From: Nocardioidaceae bacterium
Lineage (GTDB): Bacteria > Actinomycetota > Actinomycetes > Propionibacteriales > Nocardioidaceae
Length of the DNA stretch: 7,319 bases
Assembly: GCA_025965395.1 (NCBI GenBank)
Contig: JAOPXA010000182.1
Coordinates: forward strand, 1 to 7,319
Direction of reading: 5' to 3'
A program made the translations under genes and the position numbers. This document shows positions 1 to 6,110 of this stretch, in pieces. The number at the start of each line of letters is the position of its first letter. Within the stretch, counting starts at the first letter, position 1. Below the pieces are notes generated by a model, which saw nothing but the letters and a program-made list of their open reading frames with translations, was not told the origin of the DNA and made no database searches.

Positions 1-1008
1 GACCTGCCCTACCACGTCGTTGGCTCCGACCTGTCGGGCGTGGTGCTGGCGACCGGCCTCGGGGTGCACTCCTGGTGCCCAGGGGATGAGGTGGTCGCGC
101 ACTGCCTCTCGGTGGAGATGGAGAGCCCGGACGGCCACAACGACACGATGATGGACCCCGAACAGCGCAACTGGGGCTTCGAGACCAACTTCGGCGGTAT
201 CGCCGAGCTCGCCATCGTCAAGGCCAACCAGCTCATGCCCAAGCCGGCCCACCTGAGCTGGGAAGAAGCCGCGAGTCCCGGTCTCGTCAACTCGACGGCA
301 TACCGTCAGCTGGTGTCAACCAACGGCGCCAACATGAAACAGGGCGACACCGTCCTGATCTGGGGCGCCTCAGGTGGCCTCGGGTCCTACGCGACGCAGT
401 TCGCCCTCAACGGCGGCGCTACCCCCGTGTGCGTCGTCTCGTCGCCGGAGAAGGCCGAGATCGTTAAGAAGATGGGCGCTGAGCTTGTCATCGATCGCTC
501 CGCCGAGGGCTACAAGTTCTGGAAGGACGAGCACAACCAGGATCCCAAGGAGTGGTTGCGCTTCGGCAAGAAGATCCGCGAGCTCACCGGCGGAGACGAC
601 CCCGACATCGTGTTCGAGCACCCGGGACGCGAGACGTTCGGCGCGAGCGTGTTCGTCACGCGCAAGGGCGGCACCATCGTCACGTGCGCATCGACCTCGG
701 GCTACATGCACCAGTACGACAACCGCTACCTGTGGATGAATCTCAAGAAGATCGTCAGCTCGCACTTCGCCAACTACCGCGAGTCGTGGGAAGCCAACAA
801 GTTGGTCGACAAGGGTCTCATCCACCCGACGGTCTCGAAGGTCTACAAGCTCGAGGACACGGGTCAGGCCGCGCTCGACGTGCACCACAACTTGCACCAG
901 GGCAAGGTCGGCGTCCTCACGCTGGCCCCTGAAGAAGGCCTCGGCGTGCGCGACGGCGAAAAGCGTGCCAAGCACCTCGAAGGAATCAACCGGTTTCGCG
1001 GAATCTGA
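1..1008 (+). CDS. ccr: Crotonyl-CoA carboxylase/reductase, 3' part (5' end outside window)
   Basis: The enzyme reduces crotonyl-CoA with NADPH while fixing CO2 to give (2S)-ethylmalonyl-CoA. It serves the ethylmalonyl-CoA pathway or supplies C4 extender units, in the cytosol. The frame is open from base 1 (DLPYHVVGSDLSG) to TGA at 1006-1008, giving 335 codons, so roughly the first quarter of a protein of about 450 residues is missing. The MDR-fold NADPH loop GASGGLGS lies at 364-387. The family signature GFETNFGG is at 175-198, and its Phe-Glu pair (178-183) corresponds to the CO2-binding Phe170/Glu171 of the Kitasatospora enzyme. The His of SHFANY (763-765) falls at exactly the spacing of His365, and FEHPGRETFG is also typical. 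All active-site residues visible in the window are therefore kept. The GTG at 40 lies inside the domain and is not a start. The C-terminus (EGINRFRGI) looks complete. Confidence 0.95.
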   Translation, partial: DLPYHVVGSDLSGVVLATGLGVHSWCPGDEVVAHCLSVEMESPDGHNDTMMDPEQRNWGFETNFGGIAELAIVKANQLMPKPAHLSWEEAASPGLVNSTAYRQLVSTNGANMKQGDTVLIWGASGGLGSYATQFALNGGATPVCVVSSPEKAEIVKKMGAELVIDRSAEGYKFWKDEHNQDPKEWLRFGKKIRELTGGDDPDIVFEHPGRETFGASVFVTRKGGTIVTCASTSGYMHQYDNRYLWMNLKKIVSSHFANYRESWEANKLVDKGLIHPTVSKVYKLEDTGQAALDVHHNLHQGKVGVLTLAPEEGLGVRDGEKRAKHLEGINRFRGI

Positions 1009-1023
1009 GCCCTGATTGGGTGA

Positions 1024-1052
1024 TTCGGACGCACATTTTCAGCCTGTAGGGT
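1024..1052 (+). promoter_or_regulatory. Candidate promoter of the filP-like gene
   Basis: The -10 hexamer TAGGGT (1047-1052) fits the actinobacterial TAnnnT consensus. A weak -35, TTCGGA (1024-1029), stands 17 bases upstream. Transcription would start near 1059, leaving a leader of about 40 bases with a GAGGA ribosome-binding site at 1089-1093, 5 bases before the ATG at 1099. The rest of the 1009-1098 gap shows no convincing terminator for ccr; only a short CCC/GGG pair is visible just after its stop. Confidence 0.45.
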
Positions 1053-1098
1053 AGAACTCGATCACGTACGGCACGCCATCGTAGCGACGAGGAATCCC

Positions 1099-2253
1099 AT
1101 GTCTGACAAGTCAGGTCTGTCCATCTTCGAATCACCCGATCAGTCCGGATCTCCGTCGTTTCCGATGTCTCGACGCGGTGGCTACGACACCGACGCGGTC
1201 GATACCTTCCTGCGTTCTCGCGCTGAGGACTTCGCCCGCACTACTGCGGAGGCCGAGGCTGCCCGATCGCGCGCCGAGTCCAAGGCAGCCGCGTTGGACG
1301 AGCGAGTGAAGAGCCTTGAGGCCGACCTGGCAGCCCTGCGCGAAAAGATGGCGGTGGCCGAGAACCCGACCTATGCGGGTCTCGGCGGCCATGCCGCACA
1401 GCTGCTCGGTCTCGCGGAGCAAGAGGCCGACGACGTCCTGGCCCGCGCCAAGCGCGAGGCAGACTCCATCGTGAGCGAGGCCCAGGCCGAGGCCACCATG
1501 ATCCGTGCCAATGTCGCCAAAGAGGCCGACAGCATGCGTACGACAGCGGTCGAGGCGCTCGAGGCCAAGCGCAAGCAGTTGCTAGAAGACGCCGAGGTCC
1601 AGCGCACCCAGGCCGAGCAAGCCGCGGAGTCACTGGTCGGACAGGCCCAGCGTGAAGCCGACCAGCTCAAGTTGTCAGCCGAGCACGAATCCAACGCTCT
1701 GCTCAGCGGTGCATCTCGCGAGGTCGACCAGGCCCGTGCGGCCGCCGATCGTGAGGTCAGCGAGGCTCGTCGTGTGCTCGCGGTCGAGAAGGAGCGCCTG
1801 GCTCGCGAGGCCGCCGACGCCCACAAGGTTGCTATGGACTCCACCGCCAAACTGGTGTCCGACGCCGACGCCCGCGCGGTCGCAGCCGAGGAGCGTGCCC
1901 GCGTCACCATCGCCCAAGCGCAGAAGGCTCGTGACGCCGCCAAAGTCGAAGCGGAGTCAGTGCTCGGCTCGGCCACCAAAGAAGCAGATCGCCTCGTCGC
2001 CAGCGCCAAGACCGACGCCGAGCACATCCGCGCCAGCGCGACAACAGAAGTCGAGCGCCAAACACGTCAGCTCCGCAGTGAGGTCGAGGAGCTTCAGCGC
2101 AGGCGTGACGGGATCATGAAGCAGATGGGCCAGTTGAGGGACATCGTGGCGACATTCGCACCGGGTGAAGCCGCTGAGATCGTCAAGGAGGCTGCCGAAG
2201 CGGCTGACTCCCCCGCGCCGGCCAAGAAATCCACGCCGTCGAAGGACAGCTAG
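1099..2253 (+). CDS. filP: FilP/Scy-like DivIVA-related coiled-coil cytoskeletal protein
   Basis: This 384-residue cytoplasmic protein is almost entirely coiled coil. Residues 21-38 (FPMSRRGGYDTDAVDTFL) match the DivIVA-type N-terminal motif, F..RRGYD...VD. Residues 91-115 contain TYAGLGGHAAQLLGLAEQEA, the hallmark block of Streptomyces FilP and Scy (YAGLGARVE.ILRLAEEEA). The RRRDGIMKQMGQLRDIVATF block near residues 333-352 matches the FilP C-terminus. The rod between them (about 106-320) is Ala/Glu rich with 11-residue periodicity. A Pro/Lys/Ser tail closes the protein. Relatives form intermediate-filament-like networks near growing poles and interact with DivIVA/Wag31; that role here is inferred. 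FilP is about 310 residues and Scy over 1,200, so this is nearer FilP. A GAGGA site supports the start. Automatic annotation often calls such proteins cellulose-binding, which is probably a misnomer. Confidence 0.85.
   Translation: MSDKSGLSIFESPDQSGSPSFPMSRRGGYDTDAVDTFLRSRAEDFARTTAEAEAARSRAESKAAALDERVKSLEADLAALREKMAVAENPTYAGLGGHAAQLLGLAEQEADDVLARAKREADSIVSEAQAEATMIRANVAKEADSMRTTAVEALEAKRKQLLEDAEVQRTQAEQAAESLVGQAQREADQLKLSAEHESNALLSGASREVDQARAAADREVSEARRVLAVEKERLAREAADAHKVAMDSTAKLVSDADARAVAAEERARVTIAQAQKARDAAKVEAESVLGSATKEADRLVASAKTDAEHIRASATTEVERQTRQLRSEVEELQRRRDGIMKQMGQLRDIVATFAPGEAAEIVKEAAEAADSPAPAKKSTPSKDS
1414..2052 (+). repeat. Hendecad (11-residue) coiled-coil repeats in the filP-like gene
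   Basis: In the encoded rod a Glu (once Asp) recurs every 11 residues, with Ala, Val or Ser next to it and Ala three residues before. It appears at residues 109, 120, 131, 142, then 186, 197, 208, 219 (still in register, since 142 to 186 is 44), and again at 283, 294, 305, 316 after a register shift. Typical units are AKREADSIVSE and AQREADQLKLS. An 11/3 periodicity predicts a nearly straight, slightly right-handed coiled coil rather than the classical heptad. Confidence 0.7.
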
Positions 2254-3035
2254 TCTCGCGAGACGTCGCCGAATGCCGCGACCGTACGGTTGGCGTAGGC
2301 CGAGGAGTCCGCGGTCTCCATAGGGCCGTCCCAGGTCTGCGGAAGCGGTAGCTGCACCGAAGGTGCAAGGCGCGCGGTGATCTCGTCGAGCACGCGCTCG
2401 GAGTAGCCCACCCAGAGGTGCTTGGCGCCGTCGACGGCCACCACCTCAGCCTGCGGCACGGCCGCGAAGCGCTCCCGAGCCTCCGCGGGCTGCAGATAGT
2501 CATCTAGCTCAGGGACAAGTGCGACAAGCGGCGTGCCTGCCTCGGCCCAGCGAGCGAGGTCCTCAGGTGGGGAGTAGCGCAGCGGCGGCGAGAGCAAGAT
2601 CGCGCCGGAGATGGCCGGGTCGAGGCCATGCATGACGACCAGATCGGTGCCGAACGACCACCCAACGAGCCAGATGTTGGGCAAGTCCTCGAACTCGGCA
2701 AACTCGATCGCTGCAGCGACGTCAAAGCGTTCGCCCACCCCGTGATCGAAGGAGCCTTCACTCGTACCTTGGACGCTCGAGGTGCCGCGCGTGTTGAAGC
2801 GAAGCACGGCGATGTCAGCGAGGCTCGGCAGCCGATAGGCGGCCTTGCGGAAGAGGTGGCTGTCCATCATCCCGCCGTGGGTCGGCAACGGATGCAGACA
2901 GATCATCGTGGCGACCGGCGGGTTCTGGGGCGGGAGCGCAAGCTCACCCACCAGGGTGAGACCGTCGGCCGTCTCAAGCGCTATGGCCCGGCGCCGAGCT
3001 GGAAGTACGGAATTGCCGCGCAGCTTCTCGGTCAT
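2250..3035 (-). CDS. Alpha/beta hydrolase (COG2945-like)
   Basis: This 261-residue cytoplasmic hydrolase has a recognisable catalytic apparatus. The HPLPTHGG block at 48-55 is the oxyanion-loop region and RFNTRG is at 79-84. The nucleophile elbow GWSFG places Ser127 in G-x-S-x-G. Asp178 or Asp179 in PELDDY is the likely acid, and His206 in GAKHLW the base. The HP.P..GG, RFN.RG and FD.G.GE..D pattern resembles the COG2945 serine hydrolases, whose substrates are mostly unknown, so esterase or thioesterase activity is only a guess. It is the last gene of a minus-strand operon, 4 bases after the small zinc-ribbon gene. An AGGAAG site lies at 3045-3050. Its TAG stop shares CTAG (2250-2253) with the convergent filP stop. 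About 50 residues follow the catalytic His, a slightly long tail. Confidence 0.85.
   Translation of the reverse strand: MTEKLRGNSVLPARRRAIALETADGLTLVGELALPPQNPPVATMICLHPLPTHGGMMDSHLFRKAAYRLPSLADIAVLRFNTRGTSSVQGTSEGSFDHGVGERFDVAAAIEFAEFEDLPNIWLVGWSFGTDLVVMHGLDPAISGAILLSPPLRYSPPEDLARWAEAGTPLVALVPELDDYLQPAEARERFAAVPQAEVVAVDGAKHLWVGYSERVLDEITARLAPSVQLPLPQTWDGPMETADSSAYANRTVAAFGDVSRD
2253..2264. repeat. 12-bp perfect palindrome at the convergent stops
   Basis: GTCTCGCGAGAC is a perfect inverted repeat without a loop. It begins on the last base of the filP TAG stop and lies within the C-terminal codons (VSRD) of the hydrolase. It has no T-run and no loop, so it is not a standard intrinsic terminator. 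It could be a protein-binding site or chance. Confidence 0.4.
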
Positions 3036-3039
3036 GCTC

Positions 3040-3315
3040 TCAGTGCTTCCTGCGCCAGCAGTGCGTATGCCAGTGGCGTCGCTCGTCGAGTGCCGAATCG
3101 CTCAGGAGCGCCTTCTGCACGGGCCAGATAACCATGTGAGGGGTTGCGGGCCGGATCAGCTGCTCGCATCCCGGGCACCGGTAGTCCTTGGTTGAGGCCG
3201 AACCGGTCACCAAACGGACATGCCACTCGCCATCGCTCTTGACCTCGATGGACGAGTTGTCGACGACGCCAAGCGGTCCGCGTGCCCTCTTGGGTGACAC
3301 GCGGCGCTTGGACAT
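3040..3315 (-). CDS. Small conserved actinobacterial CPGC zinc-ribbon-like protein
   Basis: This 91-residue basic protein opens with a Lys/Arg-rich stretch (MSKRRVSPKRARGP). A short beta-rich core (EWHVRLVTGSASTKDYRCPGC) follows, with Cys47 and Cys50. Then come TPHMVIWP (His60) and a C-terminal RRHWHTHCW with His83, His85 and Cys86. CxxC plus a late H/C pair suggests one structural zinc site. It resembles the short streptomycete proteins carrying YRCPGCDQEI..GTPH and RRHWH..CW, often labelled ATP/GTP-binding although no P-loop is visible here. The function is unknown. It starts 9 bases after the hbd stop, with GGAGG only one base before the ATG, an unusually tight spacing. It ends 4 bases before the hydrolase start, so the three genes are probably cotranscribed and coupled. 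Confidence 0.75.
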   Translation of the reverse strand: MSKRRVSPKRARGPLGVVDNSSIEVKSDGEWHVRLVTGSASTKDYRCPGCEQLIRPATPHMVIWPVQKALLSDSALDERRHWHTHCWRRKH

Positions 3316-3324
3316 GCCTCCATC

Positions 3325-4503
3325 TTAGGCGGAGTAGTCGTGGAATCCCTTGCCGGTCTTGCGACCGAGCGCGCCTTCGGCGACGAGCTTCTGCAACGTC
3401 GGGGCGGGCTCCCAACCGGCATGACCGAACGTGGCAACGAGGCTCTCCTCGATAGCCAACGACACGTCGTTGCCGACAACGTCGAGTAGCTCGAAAGGAC
3501 CCATCGGGAGCTTGGTCTCCTTCATGGCCGTGTCGATCTCGGTCATGGTGCCCAGACCGTCTTCGAACAGCTTGATCGCGTCGTTGAGGTACGGGAAGAG
3601 CAACGCGTTGACGATGAAACCCGCGCGGTCACCACAGGACACCGGGTGCTTGCCCGTCTTGAAGCACAGTGCCTTGGTGGTCTCGGCGACCTCGGCCTTG
3701 GTCTCGGGCGCCGAGACGACCTCGACAAGCTTCATGACCGGGGCGGGGTTGAAGAAGTGCATACCGACAACATCACCTGGGCGCGATGTCGCAGCGGCAC
3801 ATGCGGCAACTGAGAGCGAGGATGTCGTGGTCGCCAGGATTGCGCCGGGCTTGCAGATCCGGTCGAGGTCGGCGAACAGCTCGAGCTTGATGTCGAGGTC
3901 TTCCGCGATCGCCTCGACCACGATGTCGACGTCGGAAAGAGCCTCCCGCGAGGTGGCTCCATGCAGGCGGGCAAGGACCGCGTCCTTGCCGGCCTCGCCG
4001 AGCTTGCCACGCGCGATGGCCTTGTCGAGCGACTTGGTGATGCTCGTGACGACTCCGGCAACCTTGTCGTCACCGCGCCCCACGAACGTCACGTCATACC
4101 CCGCCTTGGCGAAGACCTCGACGATGCCCGAAGCCATCGTGCCAGTGCCGACGACGCCGACGGAGTTGATCTCGTGGCGAAGCTCGGGAGCCGGGTCCTC
4201 GACTGCACCGTCGGCCTCGCTGGGATCACGCAGGAACGAGACCGGCTGATGAAGCTCATCGCCAGTCTGCGCGTACATCTCGTCGAGCCCAGCGGCGACG
4301 ACCGCGGCGCCCACGGAGTCGATCAACGCGAGGGGTCCGATGGGGTATCCACAGCCGAAACGCATAGCCGCATCGATGTCGGCGCGAGTCGCATAACCAC
4401 TCTCGAACATCGTTGCCGCATGATTGAGGTATGGGAACAGCAAGGTCTTGGCAATCCGAGCACCTTGGTCCGTCGCGGCCAAGCGATCGATTGTCTCCTG
4501 CAT
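3325..4503 (-). CDS. hbd: 3-hydroxybutyryl/3-hydroxyacyl-CoA dehydrogenase with C-N-C domain order
   Basis: The 392-residue enzyme oxidises or forms 3-hydroxyacyl-CoA with NAD(P), most likely 3-hydroxybutyryl-CoA to acetoacetyl-CoA. The dehydrogenase unit begins near residue 113 with the Rossmann motif GTGTMASG (119-126). Catalytic Ser228 (TTTSSL), His249 and Glu261 (HFFNPAPVMKLVE) and Asn299 (GFIVN) have exactly the spacing of human HADH Ser137, His158, Glu170 and Asn208. The C-terminal helical domain ends in LGRKTGKGF. Before this unit lies an extra copy of the C-terminal domain (about 15-75: LLFPYLN, IDAAM, PIGPLALID). Lys19 replaces the catalytic Asn there, and the copy lacks its own GRKTGKGF tail. 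I placed the start at 4503 because AAGGAG (4510-4515) sits 6 bases upstream; the 45-residue extension to 4638 has no domain sense. It leads a three-gene operon. ccr nearby uses the downstream metabolite crotonyl-CoA. Confidence 0.92.
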   Translation of the reverse strand: MQETIDRLAATDQGARIAKTLLFPYLNHAATMFESGYATRADIDAAMRFGCGYPIGPLALIDSVGAAVVAAGLDEMYAQTGDELHQPVSFLRDPSEADGAVEDPAPELRHEINSVGVVGTGTMASGIVEVFAKAGYDVTFVGRGDDKVAGVVTSITKSLDKAIARGKLGEAGKDAVLARLHGATSREALSDVDIVVEAIAEDLDIKLELFADLDRICKPGAILATTTSSLSVAACAAATSRPGDVVGMHFFNPAPVMKLVEVVSAPETKAEVAETTKALCFKTGKHPVSCGDRAGFIVNALLFPYLNDAIKLFEDGLGTMTEIDTAMKETKLPMGPFELLDVVGNDVSLAIEESLVATFGHAGWEPAPTLQKLVAEGALGRKTGKGFHDYSA

Positions 4504-4509
4504 TGCGTG

Positions 4510-4515
4510 CTCCTT
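4510..4515 (-). promoter_or_regulatory. Ribosome-binding site deciding the hbd start
   Basis: The minus strand reads AAGGAG, 6 bases before the ATG at 4503. This is the strongest Shine-Dalgarno in the region. It rules out the longer frame that begins at 4638 and overlaps the divergent lipoprotein gene. Confidence 0.85.
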
Positions 4516-4517
4516 TT

Positions 4518-4535
4518 TGTATACGTTTTGATACA
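4518..4535. promoter_or_regulatory. Candidate repressor operator between hbd and the lipoprotein gene
   Basis: TGTATACGTTTTGATACA is an 18-bp inverted repeat with 5-bp arms (TGTAT and ATACA) and an 8-bp centre. It lies in the 55-bp divergent intergenic region, overlapping the last base of the candidate hbd -10 and covering its likely transcription start. Size and position suit a TetR- or GntR-type repressor of acyl-CoA metabolism. The regulator's identity is unknown. Confidence 0.35.
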
Positions 4536-4563
4536 CACTATCGGTAAAGACCTGCCATATGAA
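4535..4563 (-). promoter_or_regulatory. Candidate hbd promoter
   Basis: On the minus strand, TAGTGT (4540-4535) fits the TAnnnT -10. TTCATA (4563-4558) matches TTGACA at four of six positions, with a 17-base spacer. The -35 would overlap the first codons of the divergent lipoprotein gene. The transcript would start about 25-30 bases before the hbd ATG. Confidence 0.4.
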
Positions 4564-4966
4564 ACGAGATCGCATGAAAAAGCTAGTGATAGCTGCCTTC
4601 GGAGTCCTGCTTAGCGCGCTTGTTTTATCGGGGTGCAATAACGACAGTCAAAGTGTTTCCGATGATCCAACCACGGAAGTCACTACGGCACCTACAACTC
4701 CGGCAAGTTCGGAGCCCACTGCGGGCGAGATCACAGCCGAGACGATCGTTGGAGACTGGGAGGCTCCCGATGTCGAGTGGGTCATGCACTTTAAGAGCGA
4801 CGGCACCTTCGTCGAGGATTTCGAGGGCGTGACCGACTTCCGTACCGGCAACTTCAAGGTCGACGGATCCACTGTGACGCTTGAGGGCGGCGACGGCGAA
4901 AACGATTCAGGGAAGATCGAGGGCGAGACACTCATCTTCACGCTTGGGACCTTGAAGAGGCAGTAG
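4559..4966 (+). CDS. Putative secreted lipoprotein, lipocalin-like beta domain
   Basis: This is a 135-residue exported lipoprotein of unknown function. The basic N-terminus (MKRDRMKK) precedes a hydrophobic stretch and the lipobox LSGC, so Cys26 would be lipidated and the protein anchored outside the membrane. Residues 27-60 form a Ser/Thr/Pro/Glu linker. The C-terminal half (IVGDWEAPDVEWVMHFKSDGTF, FRTGNFKVDGSTVTL, GKIEGETLIF) has the short-strand pattern of lipocalin-like or DUF-type domains (GxW...F..DGTF...G.Y...G..ITL). Neither ATG 4559 nor ATG 4574 (codon 6) has a strong ribosome-binding site; either leaves a working signal peptide. The first 50 codons are AT-richer than the neighbours and include ATA and TTA (4625-4627), rare in high-G+C actinobacteria. 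The TAG stop abuts the nucS ATG in the same frame. Confidence 0.7.
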   Translation: MKRDRMKKLVIAAFGVLLSALVLSGCNNDSQSVSDDPTTEVTTAPTTPASSEPTAGEITAETIVGDWEAPDVEWVMHFKSDGTFVEDFEGVTDFRTGNFKVDGSTVTLEGGDGENDSGKIEGETLIFTLGTLKRQ

Positions 4967-5644
4967 ATGCGATTGGTCATTGCCCGTTGCCAGGTCGACT
5001 ACGCCGGGCGGCTCGCGGCTCATCTTCCGATGGCGACGCGTCTCCTCATGGTCAAGGCGGATGGCTCTGTCCTCGTCCACGCTGACGGCGGCTCCTACAA
5101 ACCGCTCAACTGGATGAGTCATCCGTGCAAGCTCATCGAGGGCTTCAATGACGAGGACCAAGTCGAGTGGATCGTTGCGGCGCACAAGACTGAAGACACA
5201 TTGCGCATCACGATCGAGGAGATATTCCAAGACACCGCACACGACCTCGGCGTCGACCCGGGCCTGCGCAAGGACGGGGTGGAGAAGCACCTGCAAGAAC
5301 TCTTGGCCGAACACACCACGGCCCTGGGGGCCGGTATGAGTCTCGTCCGGCGGGAGTTCATGACCGCTATCGGGCCTGTCGACCTGCTCTGCAAGGACGC
5401 CGACGGCGGCTCTGTGGCGGTCGAGATCAAGCGCCGCGGCGATATCGATGGCGTCGAGCAGCTCACCCGCTACCTCGAGCTGATGAACCGCGATCCTGCG
5501 TTGCGGCCGGTCCGCGGCATCTTTGCCGCACAGGAGATCAAGCCACAGGCACGCACGCTCGCTGTCGATCGAGGGATCTTTTGCGTCCTCGTCGACTATG
5601 ACGCTCTGCGCGGCATCGACGATCCGTCACTGCGGTTGTTCTGA
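4967..5644 (+). CDS. nucS: Mismatch-specific endonuclease NucS/EndoMS
   Basis: NucS drives the non-canonical mismatch repair of actinobacteria and archaea, cutting both strands at mismatches such as G-T. At 225 residues it is full length. The N-terminal DNA-binding and dimerisation domain ([25 protein letters not shown]) is followed by a RecB-like nuclease domain from about residue 100. Visible catalytic residues are Asp139 (GPVDLL), Glu153 and Lys155 (VEIKRR), with Gln165 (EQLTRYL) in the expected place. The C-terminus, DPSLRLF, is the beta-clamp-binding tail. The start is secure because MRLVIARC is the usual family N-terminus. The ATG follows the lipoprotein TAG with no spacing, and an AAGAGG ribosome-binding site lies in the last lipoprotein codons, which implies coupled translation. 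Confidence 0.97.
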   Translation: MRLVIARCQVDYAGRLAAHLPMATRLLMVKADGSVLVHADGGSYKPLNWMSHPCKLIEGFNDEDQVEWIVAAHKTEDTLRITIEEIFQDTAHDLGVDPGLRKDGVEKHLQELLAEHTTALGAGMSLVRREFMTAIGPVDLLCKDADGGSVAVEIKRRGDIDGVEQLTRYLELMNRDPALRPVRGIFAAQEIKPQARTLAVDRGIFCVLVDYDALRGIDDPSLRLF

Positions 5645-5683
5645 ACCAAAGCCGATCGCCCCACCTTGCCGGTTCTGAAAGGC

Positions 5684-5689
5684 TAAGGT
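5684..5689 (+). promoter_or_regulatory. Candidate -10 of a leaderless transcript
   Basis: TAAGGT ends 6 bases before the ATG at 5696, so transcription would begin at or next to the start codon. There is no Shine-Dalgarno and no good -35 at 16-18 bases. This matches the leaderless pattern common in actinobacteria. Confidence 0.5.
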
Positions 5690-5695
5690 CGTTGC

Positions 5696-6091
5696 ATGTC
5701 TGAGGGAGACGTACCGCGGGGTCATCGGCGCGAAGACGCCAAGAAATCACCCGTCGAGGTGATACTTCGGGTTTTGGATCGCTACGCGGACACGCTTCTC
5801 GGAGAAATCGCCATGGAGCTCGCGCTGTGGGGTTCGGTGTTCGGGGGCGCCCTCGTGATCGTCCTCGGGACGCGTGCGGCATTTGACACGTATCCGCAGG
5901 CCACCTTGACTGTACTTCTCGGTTGTTCGCTGCTACTCGTCTTCGGCATTGTTGTACTGGCTCGATCGGCGCTCGCGCGGTCTTGGAGCCTCGGACGTAC
6001 GCTCACCGCTGGCTTCTTGGTTGTCGTGCCTGCGTTGGGCTGGCTCGCGCTCGTGGCTCCCAAGCTCGTTGATTTCGCTCTCGACATCTGA
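5696..6091 (+). CDS. Small three-helix membrane protein of unknown function
   Basis: I do not recognise this 131-residue protein. A charged cytoplasmic N-terminus (1-40, with RREDAKK and an amphipathic VEVILRVLDRYADTLL) precedes three predicted membrane helices at about 42-58, 69-90 and 103-121. Arg90, Arg95 and Arg101 between helices 2 and 3 suggest that loop is cytoplasmic. There is no enzyme motif, cysteine cluster or signal peptide. It lies 51 bases after nucS but seems to have its own leaderless promoter, so it need not be part of the nucS unit. It ends 19 bases from the convergent SSI-like gene. Confidence 0.6.
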   Translation: MSEGDVPRGHRREDAKKSPVEVILRVLDRYADTLLGEIAMELALWGSVFGGALVIVLGTRAAFDTYPQATLTVLLGCSLLLVFGIVVLARSALARSWSLGRTLTAGFLVVVPALGWLALVAPKLVDFALDI

Positions 6092-6110
6092 TGTCGGCGG
6101 AAAGCGGCCG

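Noticed and set aside
370..975. 201-codon open frame antisense to ccr
   Set aside because: It is a shadow frame in G+C-rich DNA; its Val/Leu/Arg-rich translation has no recognisable domain.
1371..2027. 218-codon Ser/Ala-rich frame antisense to filP
   Set aside because: Its composition mirrors the Ala/Glu repeats of the coiled coil on the other strand, and it has no start signal.
3032..3415. 127-codon minus-strand frame overlapping the zinc-ribbon gene
   Set aside because: It reads the same strand as the conserved CPGC protein in another frame and shows Arg-rich shadow composition.
3431..4249. 272-codon open frame antisense to hbd
   Set aside because: It is a shadow of a clearly conserved gene, with Ser/Thr-rich low-complexity translation and no motif or ribosome-binding site.
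4504..4638. Longer hbd start at 4638
   Set aside because: The extra 45 residues resemble no dehydrogenase, overlap the lipoprotein gene and lie upstream of a strong AAGGAG that sits correctly before 4503.
6092..6110. Bidirectional terminator between the membrane protein and the SSI-like gene
   Set aside because: Only a 4-bp CGGC/GCCG pairing is visible in 19 bases, without a T-run on either strand.
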